A stretch of 64,000 nucleotides of DNA from Phaeodactylum tricornutum CCAP 1055/1. Lineage: Eukaryota; Bacillariophyta; Bacillariophyceae; Surirellales; Neidiaceae. The stretch's first letter is position 1; each line of letters starts with the position of its first letter. The notes below the pieces were generated by a model. It ran no database searches. It was given only the letters and a program-made list of their open reading frames with translations, and had not been told where the DNA came from. The stretch spans positions 901,511 to 965,510 of the forward strand of contig NC_011677.1 in NCBI RefSeq assembly GCF_000150955.2. The letters run 5' to 3'. Both the position numbers and the translations under genes were made by a program. This document shows, in pieces, positions 31,176-41,539 of the stretch.

Positions 31176-31613
31176 ATGATTTCATGCAAGCGGATTTTCT
31201 TCCTCACTGTCATAACTTTGGTCACAGCAATTGATCAAGAAGGTTGTAACATTTGCGGATGTAAAGATTGTCAAATCCTGGCTAGTTCGGGGTCTGTTGA
31301 GTTCATCTACCAAGACCGACCTCTCAAACTTGGATGTTCACAACTCCAAAACATAGTACAAAATCCTGTTGCGATTTCTCGCTCTTTCTGCCTCGACGAA
31401 CTTCCGCGCTTCGTTTTGGAGCCATGCTTATGTGCTTATCCAAACGGCGATCTCATCCTTGACACTCCACCAACCGCATCACCTACGACCATCATCGGGA
31501 AGGTCGAGGAATATGGAGAGGCTATGCGCTCTTTCGGCAGCCAATCTTTTACCATTTTTGCTGAAGCACTAGCGTCAATTGTGGCAATTTTCTTCCTCCT
31601 TCTGCAACAATGA
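31176..31613 (+). CDS. Small Cys-rich secreted or GPI-type protein
   Basis: 145 residues, unrecognised. A signal peptide (about 1-18, FFLTVITLVTA) precedes a short ectodomain with nine cysteines, beginning EGCNICGCKDC. A Pro/Thr linker (DTPPTASPTT) follows. The protein ends in a hydrophobic tail (FAEALASIVAIFFLLL) with only two residues after it, as in GPI-anchored precursors. Diatoms have many such short Cys-rich surface proteins. A TCACTGTCA nonamer (31204-31212) lies inside the signal-peptide codons and encodes part of LTVI. Confidence 0.7.
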   Translation: MISCKRIFFLTVITLVTAIDQEGCNICGCKDCQILASSGSVEFIYQDRPLKLGCSQLQNIVQNPVAISRSFCLDELPRFVLEPCLCAYPNGDLILDTPPTASPTTIIGKVEEYGEAMRSFGSQSFTIFAEALASIVAIFFLLLQQ

Positions 31614-31762
31614 ATTTAAACGAAATGTGGGCTCAGGGGTTTGAACGCTGGCGTCCAATGACTGACCAAATCTACACCTGCTAGGTCCTGGATTGAATCG
31701 GTGAATATTTCTTTTCATACCCCTTGCAACAAGCCATGGACGAAAAGTCGCTTTAAAATAGT

Positions 31763-33036
31763 CTATAAATCTGATAACACGTGGTCACACTTTTTTGCAA
31801 TCGCCAGTTCTTCGTTGCTTTCGACGACGAGGCAAACCGGCCATACGTCCAAGGGACTCAGCACACCATTTGTAGTCTTTCCGTTTTCAGCATTGAGGTC
31901 GTTCGTGATTTCAATCGAAATTAGTGGTTTGAGTTGTTCAAGACATCGACGTCTGATGTGGGCCGAATTTCTTCCTATTCCTGCAGTGAAGACGAGGGCA
32001 TCGAGACAACCTTGAAAAGCTACCGCGCTAGCTGCTATATACTGAGCTAGTCGATAGACAAACATTTCAACGGCCAACATAGCGTCTTGATCTCCTTCAC
32101 GTTTCTTCTCGAGGAGGCGTACCATAGACCTTTCGGCCCCTTGCATCATTCCTTTAAGACCGCTATTTTTGTTTAGGTCAAGCAAGACTTCGTCTGCGGA
32201 CTTTCCCAAGTTCTCCACAGCGTAAGACACAATCGCAGGGTCTACGCTTCCAGATCGCGTACTCATCATCAACCCAGCCAGCGGCGAAAACCCCATAGAA
32301 GTTTCTACGGACTTTTGGCCACTTACGGCCGTCACCGACGCACCACTTCCGAGATGGCATACAATAATGTTGTAGGATTGACTCTCCTTTCGCGTGCGGA
32401 GAATTTTCGCGGCTTTGTCAGCGACGAATTCCACGGACGTACCATGAAAGCCATATTTCCGAATCCCTGCGTCGCGATACGCCTTGGGAAGAGGATACGT
32501 TGAAGACTTCGCCGGCAATGAATGATGAAACGAAGTGTCAAAAACGGCTATGTTTGGGATGTTCGGGAGCTCTCGTCTGCACTGCTTTATAGCCGTGAGG
32601 CTGTTTGGATTGTGACTGTACGTTGTGAAGGTAAGACACGCATATTTGCAAAATGTACACCTCCAAAATCTACGTATACGTACAGCGGGGCTAGATGGGA
32701 GAGGGCATCAATCTTTTCCATGACTGCTTTATCGACCACCACAGCTTGAGTAAAGTGTTCTCCCCCGTGAACTATTCTATGACCCACGGCCGTAATTCTC
32801 CTTAACACTTCCTTTTTTTCTGCTTTGATGATTTCAAAAATTTGCCTTAAAGATTCCTCATAGTTCAAGTTTGCTATGTACTTTGTGTCTTTGTATGACG
32901 GGGAAACGAAAGCAGTGATTTTGGATTCTTTCGAGTTGAGATGCTCCGCAGAAAACCCGGCAAGTTGCTTTTCTTCTTCCAAAATTGCAAGCTTCAACGA
33001 GGATGAGCCCGCGTTCACAACTATAAAGCACTGCAT
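31763..33036 (-). CDS. ackA-like: Acetate kinase
   Basis: Two exons on the minus strand: 33036-32684 and 32615-31763 (68-nt intron, GTACGT...TACAG). 401 residues, the family's usual length. Motifs in order: VVNAGSSSLK (1-12), GHRIVHGG with the substrate Arg, AVFDTSFHHSLP with the catalytic Asp, YGFHGTS, CHLGSGASV, GFSPLAGLMMSTRSGSVDP and FTAGIGRN. It interconverts acetyl phosphate and ADP with acetate and ATP. No targeting peptide is present, since the first residues are already the ATP-binding strand, so it is probably cytosolic. It is divergent from the phosphoketolase gene 414 nt away, the enzyme that makes acetyl phosphate. Confidence 0.95.
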
Positions 33037-33450
33037 ACTTGAGATTCGTTTCCGATGAAAAATGTGGTTTAGGCACCGTGCACGAGCAATTGTTGCATAG
33101 AGACAAGTTGACCTATTACAATGGTGAACAAAAATTTACTTATGTTGATGGAAATCAGCCATCGGAGATCTTCGAGAGTCTTGGACCATTGTTGTATCTG
33201 GCAATACCCAGAGAAACGGCACTGTACACATCCAATTTCACAACCTTTGGGGCATGTTAAAATCTGGAGAAATCTTTTTCTTTCGCTCGATGAGTGTAGA
33301 GGAAAAACAGAAAAACCGTCCAAAGGGAGAAATTCTTCAGACTTCTGACAGAATTTGTGATCCCAAAGTGTCTTCCACGCTTCGAGCCAAAGCTGCACCG
33401 GCATAGAAAATTTCATTTCACAAAATATATTCAAACTGGTCGACGACACG
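33037..33450. promoter_or_regulatory. Shared divergent promoter region, acetate kinase / phosphoketolase
   Basis: Only 414 nt separate the two start codons, so both 5' UTRs and both promoters lie here. That would allow co-regulation of the two consecutive pathway enzymes. No specific binding site can be named from sequence alone. Confidence 0.55.
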
Positions 33451-36264
33451 ATGAACGAAAAGACTTCCTACAACGAGACCAAGACGCGAAGAAAAACTGT
33501 TCCATCAGCCTTTCTGATGGTGGATAGATATTGGATGGCATCCAACTACCTTGTTGTTGGACAGGTATGCTTTGGTCCATGAAAACCTTATAAGTTCTCA
33601 TTCGCTCCTTCATCGGAATATCTCTCACTAGACTTATTTGTGAACCCTCAGATCTATTTAATGGACAAAAATCCACTATTGAAGCAGCCGCTCAAACCTG
33701 ACCATGTGAAGTCGAGACTACTCGGACACTTTGGTACCTGCCCAGGTCAGGTAAGATTTATGAGAGGAGCGTTTACGGTTAGTTTTTGAATCTGACGCCG
33801 CCATTCATTTCTTGTAGAACTTTATCTACGTCCACTTAAACCGTATCATTTGTGAACGAAAACTCAGCATGTTTTACGTTTGTGGGCCCGGTCACGGCGG
33901 CCCTGCGATGTTTGCTCAAACTTACCTTGAGGGCTCGTTTACAGAGCGCTACCCTGACATATCGAAGGACGAAGAAGGTATCGGAAAATTGTTCAAGCAA
34001 TTTAGTTTCCCCGGCGGATTTCCGTCACACGCGGCACCCGAGACACCTGGATCCATTCATGAAGGAGGCGAACTGGGCTACAGTTTGTCGCATGCCTTCG
34101 GCGCGGTGTTTGATAAGCCTGATTTGATTGTGGCTTGCGTCGTCGGGGATGGCGAAGCCGAGACTGGCCCTTTGGCTACGTCTTGGCACTCCAACAAATT
34201 TTTAAGTAAGTCAAACCTGGTAACGTGCAGGAACAGTCCTAAGTTTTCTAGCTAACGCTCTGCTTTACATGACATGTGTGCCTAGATCCTGCAAAAGATG
34301 GAGCCGTTTTACCAATCCTTCATCTCAATGGTTTTAAGATTGCGAATCCGGTCGTTTTAGCTCGCATACCAGAGGAAGAGTTGCTTTCTCTTTTTCGAGG
34401 CTATGGGTACAACCCAGTCATTGTCGAGGGTTCTGATCCGGCGGAGATGCATCCAAAATTCGCGGCAGAGCTAGACTATGCCGTGGACACTATTCTATCG
34501 ATACAGAAGGAAGCACGAACTCATTTAGAAGAGGGGCTCCAGCTTCGACGACCGACATGGCCAGTAATTCTTCTAAAAACTCCGAAAGGCTGGACAGGAC
34601 CAAGTGAAGTTGATGGCGTCAAGATCGAAGGGTCTTACAAATCCCACCAAGTCCCTGTCTCAAATCCCTCAGAAAATTTAGAGCACTTAGATATTTTGGA
34701 AAAATGGTTAAGGAGTTATCAGCCAGAAAATGCATTCGACGACAATGGGAAATTGCTCCCCGAGCTACAAGCACTGGTTCCTCCACGACATCTCCGAATG
34801 GGATCCAACCCCTATACGAACCCAGTTATTTCCCCCCTTCTCTTACCCAGTTACGAAGCGTATGGGGTAAAGATTGACAAAAATTCACGCGGGAAAGCGA
34901 AAGCCTCCGATACTTTTACCTTAGGAACATATTTGCGCGATGTGATCATCAAGAATGTTAAGCACAAGAACTTTCGAATTTTTTCGCGTAAGTTTGGTAC
35001 ATTGTCTCAATGAAAGACAGGAGTGACATGTTTCTAATCTCTTCCGAGTTTTTTAATAGCCGATGAAACTGCGTCAAATCGCCTTCATGCAGTGTATGAA
35101 GCCACCAACAAGCAATGGATGGGCTCGCTGAATAGCGACGATGATACTCTTGCTGACCACGGACGTGTGATAGAAATGCTCTCCGAACATCAATGCGAAG
35201 GATGGTTGGAAGGATATCTACTCACTGGAGGTCATGGCCTCTTGAATTCATATGAAGCTTTTATCCACATAGTAAGCTCCATGTTTAACCAGCATGCGAA
35301 GTGGCTGAAAATCTGCAAAGAAACTCCGTGGAGAAACGAGCTCTCAAGCCTTAATATTCTCCTTTCGTCGCACGTTTGGCGTCAGGATCACAATGGTAAG
35401 GCAATTCCTACTGTTCGGTGTTGGATCGATTCGGATGCTCTTATCCAGTCTTATCTCCTTCAATTTTTCGTAGGATTTACACACCAAGATCCGGGATTCT
35501 TGCAGCATGTGGCTAGTAAGAAACCCGGGATAATTCGTATTTATCTGCCACCGGATGGGAACTGTCTTCTATCGGTCATGGACCATTGTCTCTCCTCGAG
35601 ACACTACGTCAACATCGTGGTAGCCGGCAAACATCCCTCCCATCAATGGCTTACGCCTGCAGAAGCGAGTGAGCACTGCACAGAGGGAATTGGTATTTGG
35701 AAGTGGGCATCAAATGATATAGGTCGTGAACCTGACATAATTGTTGCTTGTGCGGGTGACGTTCCGACGCTAGAAGCTCTTGCCGCGGTGTCTATTGTTC
35801 GTAAAAAAATGCCAGAGTTCCGTATTCGATTTATCAATGTCGTCGATCTCATGAAATTAACCAACACGAGTCATCACCCGCATGGATTGAGCAATGAAAA
35901 GTTTGATTCGCTTTTTACAACTGACAAACCAGTTTTGTTCGATTTTCATGCTTATCCAGAGCTGGTAGAACAGCTAATATTTTGTAGATCGAACAGAAAT
36001 TTCACTGTTCGAGGATACAAGGAAGAAGGAACGATGAGTACACCGTTCGATGGATGTGTGATGAACGGAGTTGATCGCTTCCATCTGGTAATTGATATAT
36101 GCAATATAATTGAGCACCATTGCAGGACGGTGACCGAAAAAACCCGTTGGCTTGCACCTTACGTCAGTCAAGACATGAGACAGCTCCTTGCCAAACACAA
36201 AAAGTATATCCATGGCAACGGTGTTGATTTGGAAGAGGTGGCTGACTGGGAGTGGGAATGCTAA
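33451..36264 (+). CDS. xfp-like: Phosphoketolase (xylulose-5-P / fructose-6-P)
   Basis: Six exons: 33451-33564, 33652-33750, 33818-34205, 34286-34987, 35060-35395 and 35474-36264, all with GT-AG borders and consistent phase. 809 residues, the usual length. Visible are [15 protein letters not shown], the GPGHGGPAM loop, [18 protein letters not shown] with catalytic-type His and Glu, the ThDP motif [11 protein letters not shown]...SWHSN, and the C-terminal block [19 protein letters not shown]...[13 protein letters not shown]. It splits xylulose-5-P (or fructose-6-P) with phosphate into acetyl phosphate and a sugar phosphate. No targeting peptide, hence probably cytosolic. The fifth intron (78 nt) has no stop and is a multiple of three. 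Confidence 0.95.
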
Positions 36265-36265
36265 A

Positions 36266-36450
36266 CCTATTGAAACCCACTTTCAAGGCTGTGGATTTAC
36301 ATTTGTTGTGATTATCTATGTCGTCAGGAAATGTATTTCAAAGGAAAAAGCTTAAGAGCTATTGATACTCACTTTTCGAGGCTGCGAATTTTTTTGGATA
36401 TGATTATTTATCTCATCAGGAATCAACTTTTTAGAGAAGAAAGCTTAGAT
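36266..36450. repeat. Diverged tandem duplication, about 92 bp
   Basis: Two units lie head to tail. The first, 36266-36352, runs from CTATTGAAACCCACTTTC through GGCTGTGGATTTAC to AAAAAGCTTAAGAG. The second, 36358-36450, runs from CTATTGATACTCACTTTTC through GGCTGCGAATTTTTTTGG to AGAAAGCTTAGAT. The first begins directly after the phosphoketolase stop codon, so the 3' UTR has been duplicated. Confidence 0.7.
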
Positions 36451-37559
36451 TCGAAGGCAATAATTTATGTACGGCAATTTTTATGCGTTTTATATAAACA
36501 TTCAAACCCAGATAAAGACTGGCTTTCAATAAAAGCACCGACAGTAGGAGATGGATGGCTACTTTTATGAGCTGAAACCATTTTGCTTTCTGACCTAATA
36601 TAACGAAAATGATTGAAATGAAGTAAATATTGATTGAATTCATTGTATTACATCTGACAATTTTGCTATGTTGTCTAAACATGTTTCTTTTAGTTTCTTG
36701 AATTATTTCGACTGAGCTAAAAATCGTTGATGCGGCAATTTCCCTCAAGTCTTAATTTGTTAGAATGTTGTAAAGCTAAGATCGATGGCTGACACGATTT
36801 CCAATCTTCCATGCTCCCCCCTTCAACATCATCCATATACATAGAATTTATCTCATACTCAAAACATATAAAATCGGAAACTAAAGGAAAGGACGTTGTG
36901 AAAATTAATTTCAACATACTTCACAAGTATTCGGGGTTAAGACGGTTTTCAAAAGTACATTTAAATGGTTCCAGCCGTGAAATCGTCATGTCCAACATCT
37001 CGGATACGGCTCTAAGGGTAAAGTCAACAAAATTGTTGTATCGCACATTTACTGATGATTTGCCAATATACTCTTCAAGAAATTTAACTAAGTGTGCAAC
37101 CTGAATATCTTCAAGTTTTTAAAGAGTTAGATGATTCGTATTTTGCTTAGAATTGAATCGCGTCGGATAAATTAATAACATGAAATTAGAAGGCACAGCA
37201 CCGAGACTCAAGTTAATTTGATAACTGAAGAAACAGAATTGTGTGATTCTGTGAAGGGAACGCAATTACATAATTTTCCCAAATGGTTCATGATTTGTGA
37301 ATACGTATGCAAATGAAATCATTATGGCTATATCCTTATTTCATTCCTTACGAGAAAGCAAAAGGAGGCAAGTACTGAACATTGCAAATTAGTTTGGAAT
37401 CGATTTCGTGTCACCATTTTCTTTGATATCCAAAGATTGACACAGAAGGAGCTTTGATCCTATTTAAACAAGTGGTGAATCATTTTACAAAATATATTTC
37501 GTAAATAAATACTTTGGTAAAAAAATTCTCATTTTTCATTCCGGAGGTAAAAGAAATTT
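36451..37559. other. AT-rich gene-free DNA
   Basis: Strongly AT-rich with many short frames and no recognisable coding content. It differs in base composition from the neighbouring genes and continues into a tandem duplication on its right. Confidence 0.5.
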
Positions 37560-37563
37560 TTTT

Positions 37564-38097
37564 AAGCGCTATATGGGTAGATTTCATGTAGCTGAAGAAA
37601 GTGACCGTCTCATACTGCCCTTATGAAAGGCGCTAAAATTATCATATGGCTAATAGCTGTTTTAGCACATACCAAGCTAAAGAGATAGTACGCTTCACTA
37701 AAGTTTGCGCTATTTTTATTGTTTTGCAAATAATTCACGCTATGTCGATTCCATGAAGGGAAAAATTTTCCGGAATATTTTCGAGGGTCGCATTCATGCC
37801 GATCCATTTATGATATACCTTGCTCTCGAGACGATCAAAATCAATTTCTTAAACATGTATTTTGGAAAGAAGGCAATTTTTATCAAGCGCTATATGGTTA
37901 AATTTTACGTGACTGAAGAAAGTGACCGTCTCACATTGACCTTATGAAAGGAGCTAAGGAGTTCTTTGAGGTACTACGCTTCAGTAATTTCACTTCGTTT
38001 TAACCGTTTTGCAAATTATTCATAGCGATTTCATTAAGGAAAAAATCGTAAGGCATATCTTCGAATTTCACATTCATCCAGTTCCAGTTATGATGTA
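37564..38097. repeat. Diverged tandem duplication, about 300 bp
   Basis: The segment starting AAGCGCTATATGG at 37564 reappears at 37887 (AAGCGCTATATGG). Both continue with GAAGAAAGTGACCGTCTCA and CTTATGAAAGG. The match extends through TTTTGCAAATAATTCA / TTTTGCAAATTATTCA to the ATGATATA / ATGATGTAA strings near 37813 and 38091. The copies differ by many substitutions and indels, so this is an old event in noncoding DNA. Confidence 0.75.
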
Positions 38098-39381
38098 AAT
38101 TTGAGTCAATTAATCAGTTGGCCCAGCTAATCTCAGTGCGTGTACTTTCCCTCATTTTCTTGCTATAATATCGTTGTCATTTTTTCTATTCTGAATGATG
38201 TTGTTAATCGAGAGAAAAAAGAGCTCTTGCCGCATTTCCAGACCGCTCTTGTTCGCTTCCATTCCCGACTTTTACGCAGCAAATTACGCTTTTATTAGTG
38301 GAGAATGTGCCTGCATGGTCACTTTGCGGGATTTTATCGCTCTAACTGTGGACGGCGACCATGTCTTTCAGTTGGGGTATGATGTCCGTGATCTTTGGAA
38401 GCCTCTCGGATTTTCTCCTGAGTCCAGGTAATTTACAGCTTATCTAACTGACAGTGAACAAGAATTGCAAGGCGAGGGAGTTTAGGAAGCTCAAATTTTG
38501 TAAAGCGGTTGAAAGCAAGATTGGGAATGGTCTCCTCACAAGCTCGAATTGGCCATGAGTCAGTCGGAGCCATCTAACTGACTGTGAATGAAAATCCCCA
38601 TCAATGTCACGTGATCGAACTGTAACCTGAAAGACGCCGATGGGAGTATTAACAGTAACATAAAAACGTAAGGAACGAATTCAAGGTCACCGTCAAATTG
38701 GTCACACCGCTTGGTAGGGCTAGGTGTTATTGGGGATTGTTCATTTCCGTGTTTCCAGACGGTGTTGGAAACGAAAAGACTTTTTCACGGAGGGACGACG
38801 AGTGCGTCATTCGTGTGTGACGGTCCGCCGAAGGTGAGTCCCCAATCTGCCACAGTACGGGTTTGAAGTTCCAGCCTGTCGGATCCCACGTCATTACTGC
38901 GACAAATTTTACCAGTGGGGAGTTAGCAGAATGTCAGAATTTGGGACAACACGTCAGCAGTGAGAAAGATGGTTTAGGATAAACAGACGGTGGATATTCC
39001 TCTCGAGACGGGCCCGCTCGGGTTTCTCGATCTCGTTCCGTTGTGTGGCGTCTCACGAAGTCCCAATCGAGACAAAAAAAGAAAAAAGAGAGAAACATAA
39101 CTTCAACGGCGAACGTCCAGAGTAAAATTCTCTGTCAGTAATCCCATTGCACGCCAACAAGCGACTACTTCCTCCATCAAGAGGTCTTTCGAATTGCCTG
39201 CCTGACACCATTCGACCCACACATACACAACAACAAATATACACGCACACAGAAGACAAAAGCGAACGCAGTTAGCTCTCCGATTGCACAAACGAACGAA
39301 CAAACGAACGAGTATTGAGATTTCATTTGCATTTATTGCTTGCGGAAACATCTTTAGATTTTGCTCTTCCGTGTGTGCTTA
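38098..39381. other. Spacer, no gene recognised
   Basis: A 78-codon plus frame at 38195-38431 has a possible start but no recognisable domain; I do not annotate it. Three nonamers lie at 38449-38457, 38579-38587 and 38650-38658. The last 400 nt hold the promoter of the first carrier gene. Confidence 0.4.
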
Positions 39382-40749
39382 ATGAATTCGTTCCTTCTCT
39401 GGTGCTTTTGTTTGCTTCCATGTTCAGCGTTGAGCTTTACTCTCGATAAGTCCTACAGTTGCGGGAAGCGGCACCACTGTGTAGCGGGAAAGCAGCAGCA
39501 GCTGTCCCACCGACGCCCTTCCGCCAATAGCGCCTCATCCCGTCGGCTCGTAGCGGATGGTTCCGTTCTGGAAACGATCGTTGCAGGGGGAATCGCGGGT
39601 GCCATTGGCATCGGCGTGGCGTTTCCTTTCGATACCATTCGAACAAACGCAGTGATACTAAACTCGGCAGCGAATCGAAAAAAGCAACTCCAACTTCAAC
39701 AGCAAAACGTGCAAAGCGGATATCCAGTGTCCTCGACGACAACAGCGTCCGAAGCCGAGCGATCGGAAGCTTTCTCTTCCACGTCGCTGTCCGCTTCCAT
39801 GTCTTCGACAGCGGAATACATGATGGAATCCTTGTCGTCTTCTACTATTACCTTGCCTATACCTACATTCACATCTACATCTACCACCCACTCCAACCCT
39901 GCTACCAGTACATCATCTTCACCCTCTACTTCTTCTGCCTCAACTTCAGTAACCGACGAATCGACACCCAGAAACGCTAACCTCAATATGATGCAAATTA
40001 CTGCTTATATTTGGGAACGGGAAGGCCCTCAGGGGTTCTTTTCCGGTGTCAAATCTATGATGATTGGCCAAGCAATTGTCAAAGCCATGGCTTTCTCAAC
40101 AAATGCCTACATGATTGACTTTTTGCAAGTCAACCCCCTCACACACAATCTGCCGCACTCCGCGACACTTTTAATGGCCGCATGCATGGCTGGGTTTGTC
40201 GCATCCTTTGTGGTGACTCCCGTGGAACGCGTCTCGGTGCTCATGCAAGCCCAGCAGACAAACAAATATGCGTCTGAAATGGACTGCTTTTTGTCAGTCT
40301 TGCGAAAAGAAGGACCCGGCGACTTGTTTACACGCGGGCTCGGAGCCACACTGTGCCGAGAGGTGCCTTCGGACGGCATCTACTTCTGGTTGTACGGTCT
40401 TCTTATGGCCAGTCCGTACGTTGGACTCGTTCCGGCAGCTTTGGCACCTTTGCTCTTTGGCGGCTTTGCCGGAATGGCTTCATGGTTGCCCATTTATCCT
40501 GTGGATCAAGTCAAAACGATTATACAAAACACGGATGATGAACAAGCAGAGAACAAGTCCATGTGGTCCGTCACGCAACAGCTGTATCGGGATGGCGGTG
40601 TGGCGGCGTTTTATGATGGGCTCGACGCCAAGCTTTTGCGAGCGTTTGTGCATCACGCTTTTACGTTTGGTACGTTCTTCCAATTTGTTCGGCAACAGTT
40701 TTGCCTGGAATCGCGCCATACAAGTGGCCCATGTTTGCTGGTATGTTGA
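39382..40749 (+). CDS. Mitochondrial-carrier-family protein with secretory/plastid presequence
   Basis: 455 residues from the first ATG (39382). The N-terminus NSFLLWCFCLLPCSALSF is a signal peptide rather than a mitochondrial presequence, so a plastid-envelope or endomembrane location is likely. The three carrier repeats carry the P-x-D/E-x-x-K/R signatures PFDTIRT, PVERVSV and PVDQVKT, and each ends in a Gly-rich FF-G or YDGLD turn. A Ser/Thr-rich loop of about 90 residues (about 95-190) interrupts the first repeat. The layout resembles S-adenosylmethionine or similar metabolite carriers, but the substrate is not readable. An alternative end is possible by splicing 40741-40793, which would give a tail of PYSK. 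Confidence 0.85.
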   Translation: MNSFLLWCFCLLPCSALSFTLDKSYSCGKRHHCVAGKQQQLSHRRPSANSASSRRLVADGSVLETIVAGGIAGAIGIGVAFPFDTIRTNAVILNSAANRKKQLQLQQQNVQSGYPVSSTTTASEAERSEAFSSTSLSASMSSTAEYMMESLSSSTITLPIPTFTSTSTTHSNPATSTSSSPSTSSASTSVTDESTPRNANLNMMQITAYIWEREGPQGFFSGVKSMMIGQAIVKAMAFSTNAYMIDFLQVNPLTHNLPHSATLLMAACMAGFVASFVVTPVERVSVLMQAQQTNKYASEMDCFLSVLRKEGPGDLFTRGLGATLCREVPSDGIYFWLYGLLMASPYVGLVPAALAPLLFGGFAGMASWLPIYPVDQVKTIIQNTDDEQAENKSMWSVTQQLYRDGGVAAFYDGLDAKLLRAFVHHAFTFGTFFQFVRQQFCLESRHTSGPCLLVC

Positions 40750-41539
40750 CCTTCTGCTAGCTGACTCATCCAATTCCTTTGTTATTTTCTAGCCGTATTC
40801 GAAATAGTCATGGATATGTTTCGACACGCCTCTCATTAAAAAACAACCCTGTTTGCTCCTGAGATTTTCCCGTGAAGAACAGATCAAATCCTGGTCGTTG
40901 TTTCCAACCTTGTTGTATTGTGTACACACAAATCACGGACTTTTCACGCACCTTGTGCTTTTACGTTCGTAATCATGAGGTGGTATGAGGCATGGTATTG
41001 TAAATGAAGTCTCTTTTGTACACAAACTGCTGTTCCCAAACAGCAACGATTTTATTGGTATTTGTTAGGCACCCGTTTTCAATCTTTCTGAATTCTACCC
41101 TATATACGTAAACCTGCTTGTAGAACGAAGGCTGATCTCGTGCTCCAGAGTGTCATATAGTTGGTATCCGAGTTCTCAGTCACTATCAATGTGGGAATGG
41201 AGTGATCATTATTTTTCACTGTTTGTTTGTGGAATTGTCTTTCGTTTCACGAGAAAGGAAAACAGTTCCCTGGTTGATATTCCTTAAAGAGTAATTCCGC
41301 TCCTGTGGATTGGCAGTGCATTCACAACCTATCCTTCGCATGTCACTCACCCGGGGCCTACCCGTATACGCTCGTAATGCTTTCCATCTGTTTGCTTGCG
41401 TCGCGTAAGTCTCTATTAGTTGGGCCGACGAAATGTCAACTCGGTAACGACGCAAGCAATCGCCTCCGCGTCTAATGCGACAAGCTTGGTCTGAAAAGGG
41501 GACAACCTATCTGCACTAGAGCTGTATATATACTCAAGA
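40750..41539. other. Spacer between carrier paralogues
   Basis: 790 nt with the 3' UTR of the first carrier and the promoter of the second. The 79-codon minus frame at 41216-41455 has no recognisable feature. Confidence 0.4.

Noticed and set aside
38195-38431. A 78-codon plus frame with an ATG
   Set aside because: No domain, no targeting signal and located in AT-rich spacer; could be real but I cannot support it.
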